48,808 nt of DNA, taken from the NCBI GenBank assembly GCA_002337385.1, contig DDFY01000026.1, positions 1 to 48,808 on the forward strand, in the 5' to 3' direction. The stretch's first letter is position 1; every line of letters begins with the position of its first letter. This stretch comes from Erythrobacter sp. UBA1916 (GTDB lineage Bacteria; Pseudomonadota; Alphaproteobacteria; Sphingomonadales; Sphingomonadaceae). Positions 39,820 through 47,907 of this stretch are shown here, one piece after another. The position numbers and the translations under genes are program-made. The notes beneath the pieces were generated by a model. It was not told where the DNA came from. It was given only the letters and a program-made list of their open reading frames with translations, and made no database searches.

Positions 39820-40764
39820 GTGAGCGAGGCCCCGCCGCCCGAGCTGGTCGCGCGGTTTCGCGAGGCACTCGCGCGGCTCAATCCGGAAGGTCGCACAATC
39901 GGGCTCGCCGTTTCGGGCGGGCCGGATTCGATGGCTATGCTGCTGATGGCCCATGCTGCCATTCCGGGGCACTTTGCCGTGGCGACGGTCAACCACGGCT
40001 TGCGCGCTGAGGCAGCCGACGAATGCGCGCTGGTTGCTGCGGCTTGCGAGACGCGCGGCATTGCCTGCGCGATGCTCCCGGTGTCGGTGGGTGAGGGCAA
40101 TGTGCAGGCCGAGGCGCGGACGGCGCGTTATGACGCGCTATGTGAGTGGGCCGATGCGCAGGGCCTTGCTGCGGTCGCCACCGCGCACCATGCGGATGAT
40201 CAGGCAGAAACGCTGCTGATGCGGCTGAACCGGGGCAGCGGCGTGGCGGGGCTAGCCGGGGTGCGTGAGCGCAACCAGCCACCGCAGTTCGATTGCGCGA
40301 TTATCCGCCCGCTGCTCGGTTTCCGCCGGGCGGAACTGGCGCAGGTGGTGGCGGGCGAGGAGGTTGCGCATGATCCTTCGAACCACGATCCGCGCTATGA
40401 CCGGGTGGCGATGCGGCAGAACCTTGCGGGCTGTGACTGGCTCGATCCGCTGGCCATTGCCCGTTCTGCCAGCATTCTGGCCGAGGCCTACGAGGCGATC
40501 GAGGACTATGCCGATCTCTTGTGGCCGCAGGCCGTTCGCGTCGAGGGCGAGGGCTATGTGCTCACCCCGGTAGCGGCGCGGGAAATGAACCGGCGGCTGC
40601 TGGCGCGGGTGCTCGAAAAGCTGGGCGGAAGGCCGCGCGGCGGCGACGTGGCGCGCTTGCTGATGAGGCTCGAAGCGGGCGAGGGCGGCAATGTCGCGGG
40701 CGTGCTGGCGCGGGTGAAGGGCGGCGAATGGGTGCTGGGGGCGGAGCCGGTGCGGCGAACCTAG
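39820..40764 (+). CDS. tilS: tRNA(Ile)-lysidine synthase TilS
   Basis: 314 residues from a GTG at 39820. P-loop of the N-type ATP pyrophosphatase family: IGLAVSGGPDSMAMLL; then VNHGLRAEAADE, ATAHHADDQAETLLMRLNRGSG and DPSNHDPRYDRVAMR, all TilS signatures. It modifies C34 of the minor tRNA-Ile so that it reads AUA. The C-terminal domain is short. In many relatives ftsH follows tilS; here a convergent L,D-transpeptidase gene does. Confidence 0.95.
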   Translation: MSEAPPPELVARFREALARLNPEGRTIGLAVSGGPDSMAMLLMAHAAIPGHFAVATVNHGLRAEAADECALVAAACETRGIACAMLPVSVGEGNVQAEARTARYDALCEWADAQGLAAVATAHHADDQAETLLMRLNRGSGVAGLAGVRERNQPPQFDCAIIRPLLGFRRAELAQVVAGEEVAHDPSNHDPRYDRVAMRQNLAGCDWLDPLAIARSASILAEAYEAIEDYADLLWPQAVRVEGEGYVLTPVAAREMNRRLLARVLEKLGGRPRGGDVARLLMRLEAGEGGNVAGVLARVKGGEWVLGAEPVRRT

Positions 40765-40780
40765 CGCTCAAACACCAACA

Positions 40781-40813
40781 CCGCTCGTCCTGCGCTTGTC
40801 GAAGGGTGAGCGG
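40781..40813. repeat. REP-like palindromic element
   Basis: Begins CCGCTC and ends GAGCGG (a 6-bp inverted repeat) with an inner CCT/AGG pair, and contains GCGCTTGTCGAAGG. Sequences of this kind (TCGTCCTGAGCTTGTCGAAG) are dispersed intergenic repeats in sphingomonads. I see only one copy in this window. It lies between the converging tilS and L,D-transpeptidase genes, the usual place for REPs. Confidence 0.55.
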
Positions 40814-40862
40814 ATCTTGGCAAAAGGCTCAGGACCAGCCGAGGTCAGGAAGTGGGGTTAGC

Positions 40863-41639
40863 TCAGCTCGCCTGCAGCGAACCGCCAACGCCCGTGCGCA
40901 CGCCATCGGTGATAATCACCACATCGCCCAGCTTGGCAATGTCATAGAGCTTCGAGACAAAGGCGTCGGGCACCCCGATGCAGCCGTGGCTGGCATAGCC
41001 GCGTTCGACCTCGCTGCCGCCGTGAATGGCGATCCCGTCCCATGTCAGCCGCAGGGTCCAGGGCATCGGCGCATTGCCATATTTCTCGGAGACGTTGTGC
41101 CGCTCCTTGGTGAGGATCGGAAACACGCCGGTGGGTGTGGGGTGCGCCGGGGTGCCGAGCATGGCGGCGGCGGCGCCGATTTCGTAGCCTGCGCGAAACA
41201 CGCTGATGACCCGAGCTTGGAGATCGACCGTGATGCGCAGCGGGCCATCGGGCACGCCGGCATCGTCCCAATGCCATTCACCGTAGCGGATGGGGCCGTC
41301 GATCGGCAGCACACGCTTGATTATGAAGGGATCGTCGGGGTCAAAGTCGGGGGCGGTGGCCAGCGCGCGTTCGGCCTCGGCCATGGCTTGCGGATCGACC
41401 GGATCGAAGCCGTCATAGTCGGCGGAAGGGTCCGCCACGGCATCGGATGCGTCGGCGAGCGGTTCCACGCCGTCTGCGGGGTCTGTCACCTCAGCGCTAT
41501 CGGCGAGCACGTCTTCGCTTTGCAGCCAGCCGTCCATCGTGTCCTGCGTTTCGCCCGAAGGGTCTGCCACCAGCACCAGCGCGATTGCTGCCACCAGCAC
41601 GAGGCTCATGCCGCCGATCCATTTTACGCCTGCGTCCAT
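40863..41639 (-). CDS. L,D-transpeptidase (YkuD family), membrane anchored
   Basis: 258 residues. N-terminal anchor (GGMSLVLVAAIALVLVA), an acidic linker of about 80 residues, then the YkuD catalytic domain from about 135 with IAIHGGSEVERGYASHGCIGV, where the active-site Cys follows the HGC motif. Such enzymes make 3-3 cross-links in peptidoglycan or attach proteins. Convergent with tilS. The acidic linker is longer than usual. Confidence 0.9.
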   Translation of the reverse strand: MDAGVKWIGGMSLVLVAAIALVLVADPSGETQDTMDGWLQSEDVLADSAEVTDPADGVEPLADASDAVADPSADYDGFDPVDPQAMAEAERALATAPDFDPDDPFIIKRVLPIDGPIRYGEWHWDDAGVPDGPLRITVDLQARVISVFRAGYEIGAAAAMLGTPAHPTPTGVFPILTKERHNVSEKYGNAPMPWTLRLTWDGIAIHGGSEVERGYASHGCIGVPDAFVSKLYDIAKLGDVVIITDGVRTGVGGSLQAS

Positions 41640-41672
41640 GGGCGCGATAATGGGGCAAATGCCTTAACAATT

Positions 41673-41715
41673 CCAGACTGTTCCAGCCGCTGTCTCGTGA
41701 GGAGACGCGGTCTGG
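41673..41715 (-). terminator. Candidate terminator of the zwf-edd-glk-eda-ppc operon
   Basis: On the minus strand CCAGAC ... GTCTGG encloses an inner GTCTC ... GAGAC hairpin and is followed by AATTGTTAA. It begins 25 bases after the ppc stop. The T run is short, so it is only a moderate prediction. Confidence 0.4.
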
Positions 41716-41739
41716 AGCAATGGCCTGTGGCTGGACGCT

Positions 41740-44523
41740 CTATCCGTGGGCGCCGAAGACATTGGCGATCACCGTGGTGATGCGCAGCGATAGTGCATGG
41801 GCCTCGTCGATCGGCTCGATAAAGTCACGATGGATCGCCTCGTAGCCGTGGTCGGCGTTCTCGGGCCAGTCGGTGGGTTCGGCAAGGTCGAACTGGTCGA
41901 TCTGCGGGAAGCTTACCGGATAGGCGCGCCGCAGCTGCGCCAGCGCCTCGTCCACGCGCAGGGTGAAGACCATCTCCAGCACGTCGTCGCGGCTCACATC
42001 GTTGGCGCGGCTGAACACCGGCACGCTGACAGCGCGCAGGAACATGTGCTGGAGCAGCGCAAGGCGCAGGGCCTGCGCCGCGCCGATCATCCGGCGCTTT
42101 TCCTCGCGGGCCGGATCGGCGTCTTCCTCCGGGAGCAGCGCGAGCAGCCGGTGCAGCTTCATCGCATCGACGCGCAGGCGGCTGGCCAATCGCCGGAACA
42201 CGCCCGCGCGGTCGTCCTTCACAAGGTATTCGCTCAGGGCTTCGCAGGCGTCGGTCAGGTGGGTTTCGGTGCCGCGATAGGGGCGGCTGGCCCAGTAGGC
42301 CGAGTTGAACAGCTCACCGAATGCGGCCACCGTCTTCACGCTGGCGAGGCCATTGGCCGCGCGCACCAGCCGGATCAGCTCGCGCCCGCGCGGGCTGTCG
42401 CGCAGCAAGGCGGCGATTTCCTCGTAGTTGCCCTCGGCCGCCTCGCCCACGCCCGCGATCACGTTGACCGGATAGCCGAGCTGCTGGAGGATCGAATTGT
42501 GCGGGATGGCACGGATTTGCCTGAGGCTCATATCGCGGTCGGCGTTAAGGTCGCTCTGGCGGCGGCTGACGCGGCTGCCGGTGGAGTTGAGCAGGCCCAG
42601 CCCGAAAGCGGTGATCGCGCGGCTGTAAGTCCGGCTTTCTAGGTGCTGGCGCTGATGCTCCTTGATCGCGCGGTAGAAGTCGAGCGAGAGGTCGGTGCGG
42701 CGATAGAATTCGTCGGTCGGCGCATCGGGATCGGTGTCGTTGGGGCGCAGGATCGCGATCCGGCTGAGCATTGCGAGCGCCAGCTCGGGAGTGTCGAACC
42801 ACAGGTAGCCGTCGCCGCCCTGGAAGCTCACCTCGGGTTCGAGCGCAATCCCGGCGCGCACGAAGCGGCGCTTGGCCCAGGGCGATAGCGCCCAGTCTAG
42901 CCGGTCGGCCATCTTGGTGGGATGCGCGCCGCGGCCCATGCTTTCGCCGTGGGTGTTGAAGATCAGCGCGCTGACATCGCCAAGGCCGTTGGCGTCCATG
43001 GCTTCGGCAAGGCGGCCCTGCAGGCGTTCGATGGCAAGGCTGGCGGGGAGCTGGCCGACAAAGCGCCCGGCGTCGGAAAAGCCCGCCTGAATCGCGATGC
43101 GCCCGCGCTTGCGGACATAGGCCTGATATTCGGGCTCGGCGAGCAGTTCGTCGAGGAAGCGGCCGCCATGTTCGAGTGCAGTTTCGGTTTCGAACAGGGG
43201 CGAGCAATCGACCTTGTCGGCAATTCCGAACAGCTTGGCGTAGTAGATCGCCGCCAGCACCGTGGCGGGTTCCTCGCACTCGGCGATCAGCATGCGGATC
43301 GGCGCGTCGGCGTCGATATGGGCGATGATCTGCGCCATGGCGAGGAACTGGCGCGTGGCGGTGCTGGCCTCAATCGCCAGTGCGCCGAAGTTGGAACGCA
43401 GCGGCTTGGCCTCGGCAATGGCCTTGCGCAGGTGGACCACGGCGCCCTTGCTGGCGAGGTCGATCTTGCCTTCGGGATCGAGCCGGCGGCGGATCGCGTT
43501 GTGCAGCTGCTTGGCATTCACGCGGAAGTGGATCCAGCCCATGCCGAGCCCGTCGGCCCGCATGGCGGCGGCGAGTGTTTTCAAGGCGATGGCGCGGCTC
43601 TGGTCGGCGTCGCGGGCTTCGGCTTCGAGCTTGTCGATCATGCCCTTGAGCGACAGCAGCTTGCGCGGATCGCTGGCGGTCAGCCGGTTGGCGGCGACCG
43701 ATAATGCGGCAGGATCGGAAAGGTCGGCGGCAAAGTCCTTCGCCCGCTCGGCAGCATAGTCGCGCGCGGGGACCAGTTCGGACAGCAGCGGATGGGCGGA
43801 GTCGATCTCTTCGAGCTTCGCGACATAGCGCGCCAGCCGTTCAGCCTTTTCGGCGAGGCGGAAGCCGATCGAGTTCGACCATGTGATATCGGTCCGACCA
43901 TCCATGTCGTAGCCGACCCAGGTGGCAAACCGGAACGGCAGCGGGGCGAGGTCGTGCCATTCGCCGGGCCATTTTGCAGCGGCATGACCAAGCAGCGTGG
44001 CGACCACCTTGTCGCGCGCATCCTGGGCATTGGCGATGGCGAACATGGCGCGGCTGTGTTCGTATCCGAGCGTGACCTTGGGACGCTCCTCGCCGACGCA
44101 GGTTGCATCAATTGTGCCCTCGCCAGAGGCACAATTGGCCAGCGCTGCGGTCTGTTTCGGGGTGAGCAGGAATGTTGGATGAGCGGTGAATACTGCGTGC
44201 AGCTGCGGGCGCTCCCACCGCTCCTTGAAGGCGGCGAAAGTGGCGCTGTCGAGGCTGGCTTGCAGGGCCTTGGTGTTGTCGTCCTGCGCAATGGGGGCGA
44301 CCAAGCTGGTCATCCGTTCGCAGCGGTTCTTGAGCGCTGCCACTTCCAGTTCGGCGATCATCGCCTCGCATTGGGCGAGGGTGAGTTCCCCCGTCTCCAG
44401 CTGTCGCGATAGGTCGAGCGAGAGCTGGAACACCGGGTTGAACAGCGGGGTCTCGACCGTGCGCTGGTGCAGGTCTTGCAGGCGATCGGTGAGGGCAGTG
44501 ACGGAGGCGAGGGGTTCGCTCAC
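41740..44523 (-). CDS. ppc: Phosphoenolpyruvate carboxylase-like protein, divergent catalytic motifs
   Basis: 927 residues from a GTG at 44523 that overlaps the eda stop (GTGA). Overall length and order match PEP carboxylase, which makes oxaloacetate from PEP and bicarbonate. The first signature is intact (AVFTAHPTF, His about 115). But in place of GYSDSxKD it reads GFSDAGR (481-487), in place of FHGRGGxxGRGG it reads FNTHGESMGRGA (522-533), and the C-terminus lacks RNTG. So canonical active-site Lys, His and Arg positions differ; it is a divergent subgroup whose reaction should be confirmed. Last gene of the Entner-Doudoroff operon. Confidence 0.75.
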   Translation of the reverse strand: MSEPLASVTALTDRLQDLHQRTVETPLFNPVFQLSLDLSRQLETGELTLAQCEAMIAELEVAALKNRCERMTSLVAPIAQDDNTKALQASLDSATFAAFKERWERPQLHAVFTAHPTFLLTPKQTAALANCASGEGTIDATCVGEERPKVTLGYEHSRAMFAIANAQDARDKVVATLLGHAAAKWPGEWHDLAPLPFRFATWVGYDMDGRTDITWSNSIGFRLAEKAERLARYVAKLEEIDSAHPLLSELVPARDYAAERAKDFAADLSDPAALSVAANRLTASDPRKLLSLKGMIDKLEAEARDADQSRAIALKTLAAAMRADGLGMGWIHFRVNAKQLHNAIRRRLDPEGKIDLASKGAVVHLRKAIAEAKPLRSNFGALAIEASTATRQFLAMAQIIAHIDADAPIRMLIAECEEPATVLAAIYYAKLFGIADKVDCSPLFETETALEHGGRFLDELLAEPEYQAYVRKRGRIAIQAGFSDAGRFVGQLPASLAIERLQGRLAEAMDANGLGDVSALIFNTHGESMGRGAHPTKMADRLDWALSPWAKRRFVRAGIALEPEVSFQGGDGYLWFDTPELALAMLSRIAILRPNDTDPDAPTDEFYRRTDLSLDFYRAIKEHQRQHLESRTYSRAITAFGLGLLNSTGSRVSRRQSDLNADRDMSLRQIRAIPHNSILQQLGYPVNVIAGVGEAAEGNYEEIAALLRDSPRGRELIRLVRAANGLASVKTVAAFGELFNSAYWASRPYRGTETHLTDACEALSEYLVKDDRAGVFRRLASRLRVDAMKLHRLLALLPEEDADPAREEKRRMIGAAQALRLALLQHMFLRAVSVPVFSRANDVSRDDVLEMVFTLRVDEALAQLRRAYPVSFPQIDQFDLAEPTDWPENADHGYEAIHRDFIEPIDEAHALSLRITTVIANVFGAHG

Positions 44524-45131
44524 TGGCCGAGGCCTGCTGCCTGCTTCGCCAGTTCCTCGATTTCGGCAGGGCTTGCACCCTTGGGCGCGACCCAGCTGCC
44601 GCCTACGCACAGCACCTGCTCGATAGCGAGCCAGTCGGGCGCGGTCTTGGCCGAAATGCCGCCGGTGGGGCAGAACTTGCAGTGGCTGAACACGGCGGTG
44701 AGCGCCTTCAGCGCCGGGATGCCGCCATTGGCCTCAGCGGGGAAGAACTTGAAGTGGTCGAAACCCATGTCGAGACCCGCCATCAGCTCGCCCGGAGTGG
44801 CGATGCCGGGCAGATAGGGCACGCCGCTGTGCTTCACCGCCTGCCCCAGCGGCTCGGTAAGGCCGGGCGAGACGATGAACTCGGCGCCCGCTGCAAGAGC
44901 GGCATCAAGCTGCTCCTTGTTGGTCACCGTACCGGCACCGACAATAGCGTCAGGCACCAGGTTCATGCGCTTGATTGCCTCCAGCGCATCGGGGGTGCGC
45001 AGTGTAACCTCAAGCACCTTGAGGCCGCCAGCGACGAGCGCTTCGGCGATGGGGCGGGCCTGATGGACATCGTCGATCACCAGCACGGGGATCACCGGCG
45101 CCATGCGCATGATTTTTTCGATTTTGCTCAA
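44520..45131 (-). CDS. eda: 2-keto-3-deoxy-6-phosphogluconate aldolase
   Basis: 203 residues from a TTG at 45131 with GGAGA six bases upstream; an ATG at 45108 would lose the first helix. TIM-barrel aldolase: PVIPVLVIDDVHQARPIAEAL, Glu in LEVTLRTPDALEAI, IVGAGTV, the Schiff-base Lys in FKFFPAEANGG, and FCPTGGI. It splits KDPG into pyruvate and glyceraldehyde 3-phosphate. The TTG overlaps the glk stop (TTGA) and its own stop overlaps ppc. Confidence 0.95.
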   Translation of the reverse strand: MSKIEKIMRMAPVIPVLVIDDVHQARPIAEALVAGGLKVLEVTLRTPDALEAIKRMNLVPDAIVGAGTVTNKEQLDAALAAGAEFIVSPGLTEPLGQAVKHSGVPYLPGIATPGELMAGLDMGFDHFKFFPAEANGGIPALKALTAVFSHCKFCPTGGISAKTAPDWLAIEQVLCVGGSWVAPKGASPAEIEELAKQAAGLGQ

Positions 45132-46102
45132 GAAAGGTCTCCGTGGCGCTGAAGGAAGGCGGCAGCGGCGCCGAACAGGCCGGGTTGGGGATGGGTGATG
45201 AGTTTGACGGGCAGGTTTGCCATCAGGCTTTCGAAGCGGCCCTTGGCGCGGAACCTCTCGGCAAAGCCGGAGCGCGGCAGGAGATCGCGCAGGCGGTAGC
45301 CCAGACCGCCCGCGATCACGACGCCGCTCGCGCCCTGACACAGCGCCGTATCGCCAGCGACCGCGCCCAGCGAGAGGCAGAACCGGTCAATCGCGGCTTC
45401 GGCAAGATTGTCTGTGCGCTCCATGCCCGCGGTCCAGATCGCGACATCGTCCTGCTCGGCGATGGCGCGGCCCTCCATCGCGGCGAGCGTTGCATAGATA
45501 TCGACGATGCCGGGGCCGGACACCACCCGCTCGACCGAGACCCGCCGATGACGATTCCTGATCCGCGCGAGCAGCGCGTCTTCGATGGCATCAAGCGGCG
45601 CGAAGTCGGTGTGGCCGCCTTCGGTCGCCTGCACATGGGTGTAGCCAGCGCCGTCGCGATAGAGGTGGGCGACGCCAAGCCCGGTGCCCGGCCCGAGCAC
45701 GCTGAGCGTGCCGCTGGCGGGTAGGGGCCCTTCCGGTCCGGCCAGATGCAGGAACTGATCCTCCGGCGCGTGGGCGACGGCATAGGCCACCGCCTCGAAA
45801 TCGTTGACCAATACGAAGTCGTCGACCCCGAGCTTTTCGCGCACCAGCGCGGGGCGGATCAGCCAGGGATTGTTGGTGAAGCGGATCACCTCGCCCTGCA
45901 CCGGTCCGGCGATGGCGATGGCCACGTTGCGCGGCAGCGAGCCGCCCTTGCGGCTGCGGAAATCTTCCCAGGCGGTCTGGAAGCTGGCGTGATCCTGCGT
46001 GTGGAGCGTCACCGGCTCTTCCAGCGCAATGCTGCCGCCCGAGCCGCTGGCGAGCGCGAAACGGGCGTGGGTTCCGCCGATGTCGACTGCAACGAGGTCC
46101 AT
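45128..46102 (-). CDS. glk: Glucokinase
   Basis: 324 residues. ATP-dependent hexokinase of the bacterial glucokinase (ROK-unrelated) family: VAVDIGGTHARFALA phosphate motif, NVAIAIAGPVQGE, LVNDFEAVAYAV with the catalytic Asp, LGPGTGLGVAH, ATEGGHTDFAP, and IAGGLGYRL. It phosphorylates glucose for the Entner-Doudoroff route. ATG shares one base with the edd stop (TAATG), giving coupled translation. Confidence 0.95.
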   Translation of the reverse strand: MDLVAVDIGGTHARFALASGSGGSIALEEPVTLHTQDHASFQTAWEDFRSRKGGSLPRNVAIAIAGPVQGEVIRFTNNPWLIRPALVREKLGVDDFVLVNDFEAVAYAVAHAPEDQFLHLAGPEGPLPASGTLSVLGPGTGLGVAHLYRDGAGYTHVQATEGGHTDFAPLDAIEDALLARIRNRHRRVSVERVVSGPGIVDIYATLAAMEGRAIAEQDDVAIWTAGMERTDNLAEAAIDRFCLSLGAVAGDTALCQGASGVVIAGGLGYRLRDLLPRSGFAERFRAKGRFESLMANLPVKLITHPQPGLFGAAAAFLQRHGDLS

Positions 46103-47907
46103 TACAATCCTGCCGCTGCCAGCATCGGGGAGGCGCCTTTCTCTGCTTCGTCGGCCAGCAAGCGATACATCGCGAACAGCTCGCGCCCGGTGCCGTCTTC
46201 TGGCTCGGGATCGGGAGTGGGGGTGCGCGAAGAGAGGTCGGCGCTGGTCGAGAGTTCGCCCGTTACCGCGCAGACCTTCACGATGTCGCCATCGCGTAAG
46301 CGGCTGAGCGGACCGCCGCCCAATGCTTCGGGCGAGCAGTGGATCGCGCTCGGCACCTTGCCCGATGCGCCGGACATGCGCCCGTCGGTGACCAGCGCCA
46401 CCTTGTAGCCGCGATCCTGCAACACGCCCAAAGGCGGGGTCAGCTTGTGCAGTTCGGGCATGCCGTTGGCGCGCGGACCCTGGAAGCGGACCACCACCAC
46501 GACGTCGCGCTCAAGCTCACCGGCCTTGAAGGCTTCGGCGACGGCGGCTTGCGTTTCGAACACGCGGCACGGCGCCTCGATGGTGTAGCGCGAAGGATCG
46601 ACCGCGCTCGACTTGAAGCAGGCGCGGCCGAGGTTGCCTGCCACCAGCCGCATGCCGCCATCGGCTGCGAAAGGTTCGGCAGCGGGGCGCAGCATTTCGG
46701 GATCGCCCGAGGGGCCGGGATCGCGCCAGGCCAATGTGTCGTCATCGAGCCACGGCTCTTCGCCGTAGGTGCTCATGGCATCGGCACCCGAAGCCAGCAC
46801 ATCGGCGTGAGCGAGGCCTGCGCCGAGAAGCTCGCGGATCACGTAGCCCATGCCCCCCGCTTCGTGGAAGTGGTTCACATCGCCCGAGCCATTGGGATAG
46901 ACCCGCGCCACCAGTGGGACGACGCTCGACAGTTCGGCCAGATCGCTCCAGTCGATGATCACGCCCGCCGCACGGGCGAAGGCGGGGATATGGATCGCAT
47001 GGTTGGTCGAGCCGCCGGTGGCGAGCAGGCCGATAGCGGAGTTCACAATCGCCTTCTCGTCAACGCAGTGGCCGAGCGGACGGGCCTTGCTCTTGGCTAG
47101 CTCCGCCACGCGATGAATTGCTGCGCGATCAAGCGTTTGCCGCAGCTTACTGCCCGGGCGCACGAAGGCCGCGCCGGGAATGTGCAGGCCCATCATCTCC
47201 ATCATCATCTGGTTGGAGTTGGCGGTGCCGAAGAAGGTGCAGGTGCCGGGGCTGTGATAGGAGCCCAGTTCGCTGTCGAGCAGCTCGGCGCGGCTCGCCT
47301 TGCCCTCGGCATAGAGCTGGCGCACGCGCTGTTTCTCCTTGTTGGAGACCCCGCTCGGCATCGGGCCCGAGGGCACGAACAGTGCAGGCAGGTGCCCGAA
47401 GCGCAGCGCGCCCATCAAGAGGCCGGGCACGATCTTGTCGCAAATGCCGAGCAGCACCATGCCATCGTACATCGCGTGGCTGAGTGCGATCCCGGTGGCC
47501 TGGGCAATGGCATCGCGGCTAAACAGCGACAGCTCCATGCCCGCTTCGCCCTGCGTCACGCCGTCGCACATGGCCGGGGTGCCGCCTGCGACCTGCGCTG
47601 TGGCACCAGCTTCGCGGGCGTAGACCTTCAGCCGCTCGGGATAGCGGTAGTACGGCGCATGGGCGCTGAGCATGTCGTTATAGGCGCTGACCACGGCGAT
47701 GTTCGGGCCGGCGTTGGTCTTCAGCGCTTCCTGATCCTGCTCGGCTCCGGCGAAGGCGTGGGCGAGGTTGGAGCAGGAGACCATGGTGCGGTCCTGCGCC
47801 TTGCCGCCTTCACGCTCGATTAGCGCGAGATAGGCTTCGCGCGTGGGCTTCGAGCGTTCGATGATGCGCTGGGTGACGCGTTCTATTGTCGGGTGAAGAT
47901 CACTCAT
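46102..47907 (-). CDS. edd: Phosphogluconate dehydratase
   Basis: 601 residues, standard length for Edd of the IlvD/Edd family. 4Fe-4S cysteines occur in MVSCSNLAHA, PAMCDGVTQGEAGMELS, and HSPGTCTFFGTANSNQ; further motifs GICDKIVPG, ATGGSTNHAIHIP, and VTDGRMSGASGKVPSAIH. It turns 6-phosphogluconate into KDPG. Overlaps the end of zwf by eight bases (ATGAGTGA). Confidence 0.97.
   Translation of the reverse strand: MSDLHPTIERVTQRIIERSKPTREAYLALIEREGGKAQDRTMVSCSNLAHAFAGAEQDQEALKTNAGPNIAVVSAYNDMLSAHAPYYRYPERLKVYAREAGATAQVAGGTPAMCDGVTQGEAGMELSLFSRDAIAQATGIALSHAMYDGMVLLGICDKIVPGLLMGALRFGHLPALFVPSGPMPSGVSNKEKQRVRQLYAEGKASRAELLDSELGSYHSPGTCTFFGTANSNQMMMEMMGLHIPGAAFVRPGSKLRQTLDRAAIHRVAELAKSKARPLGHCVDEKAIVNSAIGLLATGGSTNHAIHIPAFARAAGVIIDWSDLAELSSVVPLVARVYPNGSGDVNHFHEAGGMGYVIRELLGAGLAHADVLASGADAMSTYGEEPWLDDDTLAWRDPGPSGDPEMLRPAAEPFAADGGMRLVAGNLGRACFKSSAVDPSRYTIEAPCRVFETQAAVAEAFKAGELERDVVVVVRFQGPRANGMPELHKLTPPLGVLQDRGYKVALVTDGRMSGASGKVPSAIHCSPEALGGGPLSRLRDGDIVKVCAVTGELSTSADLSSRTPTPDPEPEDGTGRELFAMYRLLADEAEKGASPMLAAAGL

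Noticed and set aside
42545..43279. Long open frame inside ppc on the same strand
   Set aside because: Shadow frame; Arg-rich without motifs, while the ppc frame is conserved.
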